Assembly: GCF_000423545.1 (NCBI RefSeq) | Contig: NZ_AUIE01000028.1 | Coordinates: 39,223-103,222 of the forward strand | Length of the DNA stretch: 64,000 nt | Source of the DNA: Metapseudomonas resinovorans DSM 21078 | Lineage (GTDB): Bacteria > Pseudomonadota > Gammaproteobacteria > Pseudomonadales > Pseudomonadaceae | Direction: 5' to 3' | Part shown: one piece after another, positions 29,764 to 38,755 of the stretch | How the letters are laid out: each line of letters starts with the position of its first letter | Numbering within the stretch: position 1 is the stretch's first letter | Position numbers and translations under genes: made by a program | The notes under the pieces: generated by a model | Database searches by the model: none | Told to the model about the DNA's origin: nothing | The model's input: only the letters and a program-made list of their open reading frames with translations

Positions 29764-29779
29764 TGGCACGCAATTTGCT
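29764..29779 (+). promoter_or_regulatory. Sigma-54 promoter of glnA
   Basis: TGGCACGCAATTTGCT is an exact match to the RpoN consensus (GG at 29765-29766, N10, GC at 29777-29778), about 100 bp before the glnA start codon. It implies NtrC/RpoN-dependent transcription under nitrogen limitation. Confidence 0.92.
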
Positions 29780-29879
29780 CCCTTGTGAGGCAGGTCGCCC
29801 TGGCGGACTATCCCGCTCCGGCTTCACCCCGAATTTCTTGGGAGGCAAGGTTTCTGCCCCCGACCACCTGGAGGACAAC

Positions 29880-31283
29880 ATGTCGAAGTCGCTTCAACTG
29901 ATTAAAGAACACGACGTGAAGTGGATTGATCTGCGCTTCACCGATACCAAAGGCAAGCAGCAGCACGTGACCATGCCGGCCCGTGACGCCGATGACGAAT
30001 TCTTCGAGCACGGCAAGATGTTCGACGGTTCCTCCATCGAAGGTTGGAAAGGCATCGAAGCTTCCGACATGATCCTGCTGCCGGACGACGCCACCGCCGT
30101 CCTGGACCCCTTCACCGAAGAGCCGACCCTGATTCTGGTCTGCGACATCATCGAGCCGAGCACCATGCAAGGCTACGACCGCGACCCGCGCGCCATCGCC
30201 CGCCGCGCCGAGGAGTTCCTCAAGACCACCGGTATCGGTGACACCGTATTCGTAGGCCCGGAGCCGGAGTTCTTCATCTTCGACGAAGTGAAGTTCAAGT
30301 CCGACATCTCCGGTTCCATGTTCAAGATCTTCTCCGAGCAGGCTTCCTGGAACACCGATGCTGACATCGAGGGCGGCAACAAAGGCCACCGTCCGGGCGT
30401 CAAAGGCGGCTACTTCCCGGTACCGCCGGTCGACCACGACCACGAAATCCGCACCGCCATGTGCAACGCCCTGGAAGAAATGGGCCTGGTGGTAGAAGTT
30501 CACCACCACGAAGTGGCGACTGCCGGCCAGAACGAAATCGGTGTGAAGTTCAACACCCTGGTTGCCAAGGCTGACGAAGTTCAGACCCTGAAGTACTGCG
30601 TGCACAACGTGGCTGACGCTTACGGCAAGACCGTGACCTTCATGCCGAAGCCGCTGTACGGCGACAACGGTTCGGGCATGCACGTTCACATGTCCATCTC
30701 CAAAGATGGCAAGAACACCTTCGCTGGCGAAGGCTATGCCGGCCTGTCCGATACCGCCCTGTACTTCATCGGCGGCATCATCAAGCACGGTAAGGCCCTG
30801 AACGGCTTCACCAACCCGTCGACCAACTCCTACAAGCGTCTGGTCCCGGGCTTCGAAGCCCCGGTCATGCTGGCCTACTCCGCCCGCAACCGTTCCGCCT
30901 CGATCCGCATCCCGTACGTGAACAGCCCGAAAGCCCGCCGTATCGAAGCGCGCTTCCCGGACCCGGCTGCCAACCCCTACCTGTGCTTCGCAGCTCTGCT
31001 GATGGCCGGTCTGGACGGCATCCAGAACAAGATTCACCCCGGCGATGCCGCTGACAAGAACCTGTATGACCTGCCGCCGGAAGAGGCCAAGGAAATCCCG
31101 CAGGTTTGCGGCAGCCTGAAAGAGGCGCTGGAAGAACTGGACAAGGGCCGTGCGTTCCTGACCAAGGGCGGCGTGTTCAGCGACGACTTCATCGATGCCT
31201 ACATCGAGCTGAAGAGCGAAGAAGAAATCAAGGTGCGCACCTTCGTGCACCCGCTGGAATACGACCTGTACTACAGCGTCTGA
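29880..31283 (+). CDS. glnA: Glutamine synthetase, type I
   Basis: A 467-aa dodecameric enzyme that makes glutamine from glutamate, ammonia and ATP. The motifs [19 protein letters not shown] and the Mg/ATP region are intact, and the adenylylation tyrosine lies in [10 protein letters not shown], so activity should be controlled by GlnE. The ATG at 29880 is preceded by GGAGG. Transcription starts from the sigma-54 promoter at 29764-29779 with an NtrC-type site upstream; a strong terminator follows at 31317-31341. Codon use is strongly biased, as expected for a highly expressed gene. Confidence 0.98.
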   Translation: MSKSLQLIKEHDVKWIDLRFTDTKGKQQHVTMPARDADDEFFEHGKMFDGSSIEGWKGIEASDMILLPDDATAVLDPFTEEPTLILVCDIIEPSTMQGYDRDPRAIARRAEEFLKTTGIGDTVFVGPEPEFFIFDEVKFKSDISGSMFKIFSEQASWNTDADIEGGNKGHRPGVKGGYFPVPPVDHDHEIRTAMCNALEEMGLVVEVHHHEVATAGQNEIGVKFNTLVAKADEVQTLKYCVHNVADAYGKTVTFMPKPLYGDNGSGMHVHMSISKDGKNTFAGEGYAGLSDTALYFIGGIIKHGKALNGFTNPSTNSYKRLVPGFEAPVMLAYSARNRSASIRIPYVNSPKARRIEARFPDPAANPYLCFAALLMAGLDGIQNKIHPGDAADKNLYDLPPEEAKEIPQVCGSLKEALEELDKGRAFLTKGGVFSDDFIDAYIELKSEEEIKVRTFVHPLEYDLYYSV

Positions 31284-31316
31284 TCCAGTTGTGACCGCGC
31301 AAGCGGCATGATTGAG

Positions 31317-31341
31317 AGGCCTCCTTCGGGAGGCCTTTTTT
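31317..31341 (+). terminator. Rho-independent terminator of glnA
   Basis: AGGCCTCC-TTCG-GGAGGCCT followed by a T-run, 33 bp after the glnA stop codon. This separates glnA from ntrBC. Confidence 0.93.
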
Positions 31342-31345
31342 ATTT

Positions 31346-31589
31346 GCGGTAGGTTGGCGTAGAGCGCAGCGAAACCCAACGATTGGCGGCGCGGCCCGGC
31401 ATACACGCGACCCGAAAGTCCGCTTTGTTGGGTTTCGTACCTCTACCCAACCTACGCGCTGAACCAAGAGTGTGACCGTGCGGTAGGTTGGCGTAGAGCG
31501 CAGCGAAACCCAACGATTGGCGGCGCGGCCCGGCATACACCCGACCTGAAAGTCCGCTTTGTTGGGTTTCGTACCTCTACCCAACCTAA
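31346..31589. repeat. Two direct copies of a 110-bp imperfect palindromic repeat
   Basis: Copies at 31346-31455 and 31480-31589 are nearly identical (only a few differences, e.g. CACGCGACCCG versus CACCCGACCTG). Each opens with GGTAGGTTGG and AAACCCAAC and closes with GTTGGGTTTC and CCCAACCTA, so it folds back on itself. This is a dispersed intergenic repeat of the GTAGGTTGG type. It fills most of the 317-bp gap between glnA and the YbiO channel gene, which contains no gene. Confidence 0.85.
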
Positions 31590-31600
31590 GCGCGCTCCGC

Positions 31601-33802
31601 TCAAACCCCTCTTTCCGCCAGGTCGCCCTGCTCTTCCGGCGGTTCGGCGCGCGACTGGCGCATCCGACTGAGCTGCACGTTCAGGCGCGGCATCGCCAGC
31701 TCCAGGCCCGCCTGGTCGAGGCGCCTGCGCAAGCGCAGGTTGAACGCCCGCTGCACTTCCCACTGCTTGATCGGGGCAGTCTTGAAACGGAAGCGCAGAA
31801 TCGCCTGACCGTTATCGAAACTCTCCACCCCTTGAAGCTCCAGCGGCGACCAAAGACTGCGGTAGATCGCCGTATCGCTGCGCAACTCTTTCGCCACGTC
31901 CTGGACCAGCGCCACCGCATCGTCGATAGGCATGCTCGCCGGCACCGGCCAGCGGAACATGGCGTAGCCGAATTGCCGCGAGTAGTTCTTGATGCTCTTG
32001 ATCTCACTGAACGGGATGGTATGCACCACCCCATCCAGGTCACGCAGGCGCACGGTGCGGATGGTCAGCCCCTCCACCGTGCCCAGGTGGCCGCCAACAT
32101 CCACGTAGTCATCGATGAACAGCGAGTCCTCGATGATGATGAACAGGCCGGTGATCAGGTCCGCCACCAGGGACTGCGCACCAAAACCGATCGCCAGACC
32201 AATCACACCGGCGCCAGCCAGCAGTGGCGTCACATTCATGCCCATGTTGGCCAGGGCAACGATCAAGGCAATGACCGCGATGGTGACAAACAGCACGTTG
32301 CGGATTAACGGCAGCATGGTCAGGGCACGGGTATTCGGCCGGTTCCTGCCACCCACACCGAGGCTGTGCTGCACGGCGGTGTCAGTGAGGATCCAGACAA
32401 GCCAGGCCACCAGCAACGTGGTGCCGAAGCTGACTATCTTCATGCTGATTTCCGCGCCATCTCCTTCGGCGTAGCGGATCAGCGACATGCCCCATACCCG
32501 CAGCCCCACCTCGATGAAGAACAGCACCACGAACAGGTGCACCAGGGTGAGGCCGAACTTCTGCAACTGCTCGACGTAGGGAGCGCTGCGCCGGGGCCCG
32601 TCACCACTGCGCCCGGTGCGGCGGCTGAGCAGTCCTATCACCGTCATCGCCACCACAGCCAGCACGGCACAGACCAAGGCGCGGCGCAGGGCCACGCTGC
32701 TATCGGCGGCGGACACGAAGGTTGCGAACAGCGATGTGCCCACCAGCAACAGTACCGGCACGAACCACAGGGAACCCACCAACTCCACCAGCTCGTGCAA
32801 CCCCCGGCGCTTGAGACGACGCTCCAGCGGCTGGTTGCGGATCAGATGGGCGATGGGGCGACGGAAGCGCAGCACGAACAGCGCGGTGAAAACCGCCGCC
32901 GTGGCATTTGCCAGAGTGCTCAGGCAGAGCGCCGTGTGCTCACCGAGGCCGTCGATCAGCCGGGGGTCATGGGCCGCCTCGCCAAGGGCGGCCAGGCTGC
33001 CGATCAGCCACAGCGGGCGGAACGCCTGGCGCCGCAGGATATCCAGGGCACGGATGCGGTGCGGCCCACTGAGCAACGATAGGCAGATGACGCAGAGCGC
33101 GGAGAACAGCGTGCCGCAGACCAGCACGTAGGCCATCACCATCGCCAGCATCTTGCTCAATGAACTGGGCAGCACGAACGACAGGTAAAGCGTGATGAAG
33201 AAGGCGATCAGCCAAGGCCCCAGCTTGCGCAGGGCGAACAGCACCAGGTCGCGGGTCTTGGGATGCTGTGGCAGCTCCGCCGACAGGCCGAAGCGCTCGC
33301 GCATGCGCCGCCCCAGCCAGAGCAGGGCGCTGGCCAGGCAGGCCCAGAGCAGGATGACCACCGCAAAGTTGAACACGATCCCCGGCCAGTCACGCCATCC
33401 GGGCAGGCGCTCCTCCACTTCGGTCCGAGCCAGGCGGAACTGGTTGCTCCAGATCACCAGCGGACTGTTGTCGCCCTGAAACTGCTTTTCCAGGCTGCTC
33501 AAGGTATCGCCGATCAGGCCGAGCACCCCGCTCTCGCTCTCCTTCTCTTTGCCGGTAACGTCACGCAACTGCTTCAACTTCTTCAGCAAGTCGGCACGCT
33601 GCTTGTCGTTCTCCAGGGTCTGGATCACCTGGTTGAGCGACTGTTCGAGCTGGGCATTGCTGATCTGCTCGCTGCCCGACGAACTCCCCGCCAGGGGATT
33701 GGGCAGAGCGGCCTGGCCCTGCGTCGGGCAGAGCAGGCCGACGACCAGGCAGAGCAGCAGCGGGAACAGGAAACGGACAGCAGGCAAGAACGGTATAGGC
33801 AC
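31601..33802 (-). CDS. MscS-family mechanosensitive channel, YbiO-like
   Basis: A 733-aa inner-membrane channel. A signal peptide (ending GQA) is followed by a periplasmic helical region (residues about 30-140), about ten transmembrane helices and a C-terminal MscS pore and vestibule: GMNVTPLLAGAGVIGLAIGFGAQSLV is the pore helix region. Length and layout fit E. coli YbiO (741 aa). I chose the GTG at 33802 because GGGGGA lies 10 nt upstream and the signal peptide begins there; an ATG pair at 33844-33839 is the alternative. Confidence 0.88.
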   Translation of the reverse strand: MPIPFLPAVRFLFPLLLCLVVGLLCPTQGQAALPNPLAGSSSGSEQISNAQLEQSLNQVIQTLENDKQRADLLKKLKQLRDVTGKEKESESGVLGLIGDTLSSLEKQFQGDNSPLVIWSNQFRLARTEVEERLPGWRDWPGIVFNFAVVILLWACLASALLWLGRRMRERFGLSAELPQHPKTRDLVLFALRKLGPWLIAFFITLYLSFVLPSSLSKMLAMVMAYVLVCGTLFSALCVICLSLLSGPHRIRALDILRRQAFRPLWLIGSLAALGEAAHDPRLIDGLGEHTALCLSTLANATAAVFTALFVLRFRRPIAHLIRNQPLERRLKRRGLHELVELVGSLWFVPVLLLVGTSLFATFVSAADSSVALRRALVCAVLAVVAMTVIGLLSRRTGRSGDGPRRSAPYVEQLQKFGLTLVHLFVVLFFIEVGLRVWGMSLIRYAEGDGAEISMKIVSFGTTLLVAWLVWILTDTAVQHSLGVGGRNRPNTRALTMLPLIRNVLFVTIAVIALIVALANMGMNVTPLLAGAGVIGLAIGFGAQSLVADLITGLFIIIEDSLFIDDYVDVGGHLGTVEGLTIRTVRLRDLDGVVHTIPFSEIKSIKNYSRQFGYAMFRWPVPASMPIDDAVALVQDVAKELRSDTAIYRSLWSPLELQGVESFDNGQAILRFRFKTAPIKQWEVQRAFNLRLRRRLDQAGLELAMPRLNVQLSRMRQSRAEPPEEQGDLAERGV

Positions 33803-34091
33803 GAGAGAGATGTCCCCCAGAACAATGAAAGCGAGTCGCATCATACAAAAGCGGGCACTCGCCCCAATCAGACAATAGCCGCGGCTTTTGTAGTCAGCGG
33901 CTAGAGTGACAGCACGCGGCGACCTCCGTTCGCCCCGGCCATACAGAGCGGAGCAGGTGGCGGCACTTTTCAGAAATGTCCTAACGTGTTGCAGCGCACA
34001 CCGGTCGTCACGGCGCTGTCGCACAATGCCCGACTTGCCAGCCCGCCGTCTGGGTGCAAGGCTTGGCATGAGCTTCCGGAGACCGCCCCCC

Positions 34092-34643
34092 ATGCGCCTC
34101 ATCATCAGTTGTCTGCTGCTGGCCGCCACGCTGCCTGCCGCTGCGCAGATCTACAAGTACACCGACGCAAACGGCAACACGGTGTTTACCAACCAGCCGC
34201 CAGATGGTGCCGCCAGTGAGAAGGTGGAGCTGCCACCGACCAACGCGGTCCAGATACAACCGCCGAGCCAGCCGGCCGACTCAGCGACAAGTGCCGACCA
34301 GCAGGCCATCTACCAGGTGGTGGAGCTGACCGATCTCCCTGACGAAGAGGCCCTGCGCGCCAACAATGGCACCTTCAGTGTCGGCGTGCGTCTGGAGCCC
34401 AGGCTGCAACCCGGCCACAGGCTGCGCCTGCGCCTGGACGGCCAGCCCTATGGCCAGCCGACCAACGTACCGCGCCTGCAACTGATGAACGTCGACCGTG
34501 GCGATCACAGCCTCGCGGTGGATGTCCTCTCAGGCACCAATGTGGTGCAGAGCAGCGCTCCCGTCACCTTTACCGTCCAGCGGGTTAACACCAGCAGCCC
34601 GGCGCTGCGCCCGCCCGCCCCTACGCCACGGCCCAACAACTGA
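34092..34643 (+). CDS. DUF4124 domain periplasmic protein (first of two)
   Basis: A 183-aa protein with a signal peptide (LLLAATLPAAAQ) directly followed by the DUF4124 core IYKYTDANGNTVFTNQPP, then a beta-rich region and a Pro-rich C-terminus. An in-frame ATG at 34068 is an alternative start. It is followed after 3 bp by a second DUF4124 gene. Both lie just upstream of ntrB, but the hairpin at 35284-35317 and a separate promoter suggest they are not part of the ntrBC unit. Function unknown. Confidence 0.85.
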   Translation: MRLIISCLLLAATLPAAAQIYKYTDANGNTVFTNQPPDGAASEKVELPPTNAVQIQPPSQPADSATSADQQAIYQVVELTDLPDEEALRANNGTFSVGVRLEPRLQPGHRLRLRLDGQPYGQPTNVPRLQLMNVDRGDHSLAVDVLSGTNVVQSSAPVTFTVQRVNTSSPALRPPAPTPRPNN

Positions 34644-34646
34644 CCG

Positions 34647-35270
34647 ATGACCCGATTCCTGCTACTCGCCCTCCTGCTCCTTGGCCAGCCCGCGCTAGCC
34701 GAGGTCTACACCTACATCGATGACGAGGGTAATCGCGTCTTTACCGACCAACCCAAGCCGGGCAACGCCAAACGCCTGGAGATGGCGCCCTCCAACGAGA
34801 TGAACGCGCCACGGGATATCCAGCCACCGCCCCTCTACCCCAAGCCCATTCCGCGCGAACAGGGCTATCAGGTGCTACGCATTCTGGTACCCGAACCCGA
34901 TGCCACCATCCGCGATGGCGAAGGCAACCTGATCGTCAGCGCCATGAGCGAGCCGGGCCTGCGCGCCAACCACAGCTATCGGCTGCTGCTGGATGGTAAC
35001 CCCGTAGGCGAGCCCGGGCGCAGCCCGGTGTTTCCGCTGGAAAACCTCGACCGCGGCACCCACCAGTTGGCGGTGGAAATCATCGACGCGCAGGGGCGCA
35101 TGGTGGAGCGCACGCCCAGCCAACCGGTGCATATCGTGCGCATGTCGCTGTCGCAGAAGCGCCAGGCGCGCCCGTGCGAAAAGGACGACTACGGCGTGCG
35201 TCCGGAATGCCCGCTGAAGGACAAACCTGAAGAAGAAGACGACGACATCGCCATCCTGCCCTTCATCTGA
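34647..35270 (+). CDS. DUF4124 domain periplasmic protein (second of two)
   Basis: A 207-aa paralogue of the preceding gene: signal peptide ending in LA, DUF4124 core EVYTYIDDEGNRVFTDQP, a similar beta-rich region (YRLLLDGNPVGEPG compares with LRLRLDGQPYGQPT) and an acidic tail (KPEEEDDD). It begins 3 bp after the stop of the first gene, so the two are co-transcribed and probably arose by tandem duplication. Function unknown. Confidence 0.88.
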   Translation: MTRFLLLALLLLGQPALAEVYTYIDDEGNRVFTDQPKPGNAKRLEMAPSNEMNAPRDIQPPPLYPKPIPREQGYQVLRILVPEPDATIRDGEGNLIVSAMSEPGLRANHSYRLLLDGNPVGEPGRSPVFPLENLDRGTHQLAVEIIDAQGRMVERTPSQPVHIVRMSLSQKRQARPCEKDDYGVRPECPLKDKPEEEDDDIAILPFI

Positions 35271-35283
35271 AGGGCAACTGCCC

Positions 35284-35317
35284 AGCGATACCCGACAACA
35301 CTCCCATGGGTATCGCT
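35284..35317 (+). terminator. Hairpin after the DUF4124 pair
   Basis: AGCGATACCC and GGGTATCGCT form a 10-bp perfect stem with a 14-nt loop, followed by TCGTTTCT. It is probably the terminator that isolates ntrB from the upstream genes. Confidence 0.65.
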
Positions 35318-35345
35318 TCGTTTCTCCCACGCAACGACGTCAATT

Positions 35346-35362
35346 CGCACCATTTCGGTGCG
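35346..35362 (+). promoter_or_regulatory. NtrC-type enhancer site upstream of ntrB
   Basis: CGCACCATTTCGGTGCG is a symmetrical match to the NtrC site (GCACC-N5-GGTGC), about 120 bp upstream of the sigma-54 promoter candidate at 35480-35496. A half-site TTGCACC follows at 35369. Confidence 0.75.
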
Positions 35363-35479
35363 TCGCCTTGCACCGCTTTCTATACTCTCCCCATTTTGGT
35401 TCGCATCGAACCGAACGATCTGCTCTGAAAAGCGGCTGCGACCAGCAGAAAGCCTGTTTTCCCGCGCTTTTTCAGGGCT

Positions 35480-35496
35480 TTGGTTTGCTTCTTGCA
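35480..35496 (+). promoter_or_regulatory. Candidate sigma-54 promoter of ntrBC
   Basis: TTGGTTTGCTTCTTGCA has GG (35482-35483), exactly ten bases, then GC (35494-35495), and matches TTGG-N10-GC; the -24 box is weaker than that of glnA. It lies 31 bp before the ntrB start codon. With the NtrC site upstream it implies autoregulation. Confidence 0.6.
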
Positions 35497-35527
35497 TTTT
35501 CCTGTCATCGCCACGAGCGCCGAAGCC

Positions 35528-36613
35528 ATGACCATCAACGACGCCCTGCACCGACTGCTGCTCGACAACCTGACCACCGCGGTGATCCTGCTCAACGCCG
35601 ACCTGCGCCTCGAGTACATGAACCCGGCGGCGGAAATGCTCCTGGCCGTCAGTGGCCAGCGCAGCCATGGCCAGTTCATCAGCGAGTTGTTCACCGAGTC
35701 GCCCGAAGCCCTGACCTCCCTGCGCCAGGCGGTGGAACAGGCGCACCCTTTCACCAAGCGTGAAGCCATGCTGACCTCGCTCTCCGGCCAGACCCTGACC
35801 GTGGACTACGCGGTGACGCCGATCCTCAATCGCGGCGAAACCCTCCTGCTGCTGGAGGTCCACCCGCGTGATCGCCTGCTGCGGATCACCAAGGAAGAGG
35901 CGCAGCTGTCCAAGCAGGAAACCACCAAGCTGCTGGTACGCGGCCTGGCCCATGAGATCAAGAATCCCCTGGGCGGCATCCGTGGTGCCGCTCAACTGCT
36001 CTCCCGCGAACTGCCGGAAGAGCACCTGAAGGACTACACCAACGTCATCATCGAAGAAGCCGACCGCCTGCGGAACCTGGTGGACCGCATGCTCGGCTCG
36101 AACAAGCTGCCGTCGCTGGCCATGACCAACGTCCACGAAGTGCTGGAGCGCGTATGCAGCCTGGTGGAAGCGGAAAGCCAGGGCGGCATCAATCTGGTGC
36201 GCGACTACGACCCGAGCATTCCCGATGTCTTCATCGACAAGGAGCAGATGATCCAGGCCGTGCTCAACATCGTGCGCAACGCCATGCAGGCCCTCTCCGC
36301 GCAGAGCGACCTGCGCCTTGGCCGCATCACCCTGCGCACGCGCACCCTGCGCCAGTTCACCATCGGCCACACCCGCCATCGCCTGGTGACCAAGGTGGAA
36401 ATCATCGACAACGGCCCGGGTATCCCGGCCGAGCTCCAGGAAACCATCTTCTATCCCATGGTCAGCGGCCGCCCGGACGGTACCGGGCTGGGCCTGGCCA
36501 TTGCCCAGAACATCATCAGTCAGCACCAGGGCCTGATCGAGTGTGAAAGCCATCCCGGCCACACCGTCTTCTCGATCTTCCTGCCGCTGGAACAAGGAGC
36601 TTCCTCGTCATGA
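35528..36613 (+). CDS. ntrB: Nitrogen regulation sensor kinase NtrB
   Basis: A 361-aa soluble histidine kinase/phosphatase that, with PII, controls NtrC phosphorylation. It has a PAS domain (about residues 5-115), a dimerisation domain with the phosphorylated His142 in LAHEIKNPLGGIRGAAQLL and an ATPase domain (NIVRNAMQAL, IDNGPGIP, DGTGLGLAIAQ). It has no membrane segment, as expected. Its stop overlaps ntrC by 4 nt (ATGA, 36610-36613). Also called glnL. Confidence 0.97.
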   Translation: MTINDALHRLLLDNLTTAVILLNADLRLEYMNPAAEMLLAVSGQRSHGQFISELFTESPEALTSLRQAVEQAHPFTKREAMLTSLSGQTLTVDYAVTPILNRGETLLLLEVHPRDRLLRITKEEAQLSKQETTKLLVRGLAHEIKNPLGGIRGAAQLLSRELPEEHLKDYTNVIIEEADRLRNLVDRMLGSNKLPSLAMTNVHEVLERVCSLVEAESQGGINLVRDYDPSIPDVFIDKEQMIQAVLNIVRNAMQALSAQSDLRLGRITLRTRTLRQFTIGHTRHRLVTKVEIIDNGPGIPAELQETIFYPMVSGRPDGTGLGLAIAQNIISQHQGLIECESHPGHTVFSIFLPLEQGASSS

Positions 36614-38046
36614 GCCGTAGTGAAACCGTCTGGATCGTCGACGACGACCGTTCCATCCGCTGGGTCCTGGAGAAGGCCCTGCAGCAGGATGGCATGAATA
36701 CCCAGAGCTTCGAGAGCGCCGACAGCCTGCTTGGGCGGCTCTCCCGGCAACAGCCGGATGTGATCATCTCCGACATCCGCATGCCCGGCGCCAGTGGCCT
36801 GGACCTGCTGGCACGCATTCGCGAACTCTACCCGCGCCTGCCGGTGATCATCATGACCGCTCATTCCGACCTGGACAGCGCGGTAGCCTCCTATCAGGGC
36901 GGCGCGTTCGAGTATCTGCCCAAGCCCTTCGATGTGGACGAGGCGGTGTCCCTGGTCAAGCGCGCCTTCCAGCACGCCCAGGAGCAGCAGGGCCTGGAAG
37001 CTCCGGCGCCCCAGGCCCGCACCCCGGAAATCATCGGCGAAGCGCCGGCCATGCAGGAAGTTTTCCGCGCCATCGGCCGCCTCAGCCACTCCAACATCAC
37101 GGTGCTGATCAACGGCGAGTCCGGTACCGGCAAGGAACTGGTGGCCCACGCACTGCACCGACACAGCCCGCGCGCCGCCTCGCCCTTCATTGCCCTGAAC
37201 ATGGCGGCAATCCCCAAGGACCTGATGGAATCCGAGCTGTTCGGCCATGAAAAAGGTGCCTTTACCGGCGCGGCCAACCAGCGTCGCGGACGCTTCGAGC
37301 AGGCTGACGGTGGCACCCTGTTCCTCGACGAAATCGGCGACATGCCGGCCGACACCCAGACCCGCCTGCTGCGAGTACTGGCCGACGGCGAGTTCTACCG
37401 TGTGGGCGGGCACACCCCGGTGAAGGTGGACGTGCGCATCATCGCCGCGACCCACCAGAACCTGGAAAACCTGGTGCAGGCCGGCAAGTTCCGCGAGGAC
37501 CTGTTCCACCGCCTCAACGTCATTCGCATCCACATCCCGCGCCTGTCCGACCGCCGCGAGGACATTCCGGCCCTGGCCCGGCACTTCCTCGCCCGCGCAG
37601 CCCAGGAACTGGCGGTAGAGCCCAAGCTGCTGAAGAACGAGACCGAGGACTACCTCAAGCACCTGCCCTGGCCGGGCAACGTGCGCCAGCTGGAGAACAC
37701 CTGCCGCTGGATCACCGTGATGGCCTCCGGTCGCGAAGTCCACGTCGACGACCTGCCGCCGGAACTGCTCACCCAGCCCCAGGACGCCGCACCGGTAACC
37801 AACTGGGAACAGGCCCTGCGCCAGTGGGCCGACCAGGCCCTGGCCCGCGGCCAGTCCGGCCTGCTCGACTCGGCCGTGCCGGCCTTCGAGCGGATCATGA
37901 TCGAAACCGCCCTCAAGCACACCGCTGGCCGCCGTCGCGACGCCGCCGTGCTGCTGGGCTGGGGCCGCAACACCCTGACGCGGAAGATCAAGGAACTGGG
38001 CATGAAGGTGGACGGCGGAGACGACGACGACGGCGACGACGCCTGA
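36610..38046 (+). CDS. ntrC: Nitrogen regulation response regulator NtrC
   Basis: A 478-aa sigma-54 activator. The receiver domain carries phospho-acceptor Asp55 (VIISDIRMPG); the AAA+ domain has Walker A GESGTGKE, the sigma-54 contact GAFTGA and Walker B GGTLFLDEIGDM; a Fis-type helix-turn-helix is at the C-terminus (RDAAVLLGWGRNTLTRKIKELG), ending in an acidic tail (DGGDDDDGDDA). It activates glnA and probably its own promoter and the small RNA at 38782 in this window. Translationally coupled to ntrB. Confidence 0.98.
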   Translation: MSRSETVWIVDDDRSIRWVLEKALQQDGMNTQSFESADSLLGRLSRQQPDVIISDIRMPGASGLDLLARIRELYPRLPVIIMTAHSDLDSAVASYQGGAFEYLPKPFDVDEAVSLVKRAFQHAQEQQGLEAPAPQARTPEIIGEAPAMQEVFRAIGRLSHSNITVLINGESGTGKELVAHALHRHSPRAASPFIALNMAAIPKDLMESELFGHEKGAFTGAANQRRGRFEQADGGTLFLDEIGDMPADTQTRLLRVLADGEFYRVGGHTPVKVDVRIIAATHQNLENLVQAGKFREDLFHRLNVIRIHIPRLSDRREDIPALARHFLARAAQELAVEPKLLKNETEDYLKHLPWPGNVRQLENTCRWITVMASGREVHVDDLPPELLTQPQDAAPVTNWEQALRQWADQALARGQSGLLDSAVPAFERIMIETALKHTAGRRRDAAVLLGWGRNTLTRKIKELGMKVDGGDDDDGDDA

Positions 38047-38217
38047 CCCCCCTTCGGCGGGGTGCCCTGCGCCCCGCCTCCTGCCCTCGCGCCTGCGGCA
38101 CAGCACGCAATCTCCCTATCACACCAGCCGCCTGCCGCCATCACGCCCGCGCTCCAATGCCACCCACTCCGTATGAAATGTCTGGTTTTCCTAGAGGTCG
38201 TGGACTGCAGTGAATCA

Positions 38218-38233
38218 GGGCGGGATGCTGCCC
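38218..38233 (+). other. Small GGA-containing hairpin in the leader of the RsmN-like gene
   Basis: GGGC and GCCC enclose the loop GGGATGCT, 29 nt before the ATG at 38263. CsrA/Rsm proteins bind GGA in hairpin loops, so it could be an autoregulatory site. The stem is short. Confidence 0.35.
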
Positions 38234-38262
38234 GGACCTGAACCAGAGACAGGGTGAAAACC

Positions 38263-38505
38263 ATGCAGTTACATATGGGTGTTCGAAAGGAAGGAGACGT
38301 GCTCAGGCTCAAGGCCTTGGAAGGCTGCAGCGACGCCGAGCTGGGGCAAATGCTGCGAACCAAAGGCATCGAAATCGTGGTGGGGCCAATGGAAGATGGC
38401 CGCTCTCGCATCGGCGTCCGGTTACCAAAGGGCCTTTCGCTCAAAGTGGAGCGACTGCGGGACTGCAAGTCCACCGCAGCCTACCTGGCCCCGGATAACC
38501 ACTGA
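38263..38505 (+). CDS. Small CsrA-family protein, RsmN/RsmF-like
   Basis: An 80-aa protein. From memory of the P. aeruginosa RsmN (RsmF) sequence, residues 1-65 align without a gap: R8-x-E-G near the start, a helix AELGQMLRTKG at 25-35 in the place of the RsmN-specific helix between strands 2 and 3, GIEIVV at 35-40, then RIGV-x-L-PKG at 49-57, the CsrA signature (RIGI/V..PK). The RNA-contact arginine of RsmN (R62) is Val62 here, with Lys61 beside it. I use the ATG at 38263 (AGGG 8 nt upstream). It lies between ntrC and the NrsZ-like RNA. Confidence 0.65.
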   Translation: MQLHMGVRKEGDVLRLKALEGCSDAELGQMLRTKGIEIVVGPMEDGRSRIGVRLPKGLSLKVERLRDCKSTAAYLAPDNH

Positions 38506-38611
38506 CCCGGCCCCGGACCTCGCTTCGGCGGGGTCCCTCCCGTCAGACGCTCACCGTGCATTCGGCCAGGGAAAAGGATCATCCCTGGTGCCTGAATCAC
38601 CTCCCCGCCTC

Positions 38612-38637
38612 AAAAAAGTGCCTCACGCCCAGGCACT
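38612..38637 (-). terminator. Minus-strand Rho-independent terminator
   Basis: AAGTGCCT and AGGCACTT pair around a 7-nt loop, and on the minus strand the stem is followed by six T. It would end leftward transcripts from the gene at 39223-39663 after they have crossed the whole repeat array. Confidence 0.7.
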
Positions 38638-38755
38638 TCCGGCGCCGAAGACCGCCGCCACCGTCCCTCCACGTCGAATTTCACTTCGCTCAAAGCCACT
38701 AATGGCGCTGCCTCCAGACGAACCAACGAAATTCTCACGAAGGTTATCAAGAAAC

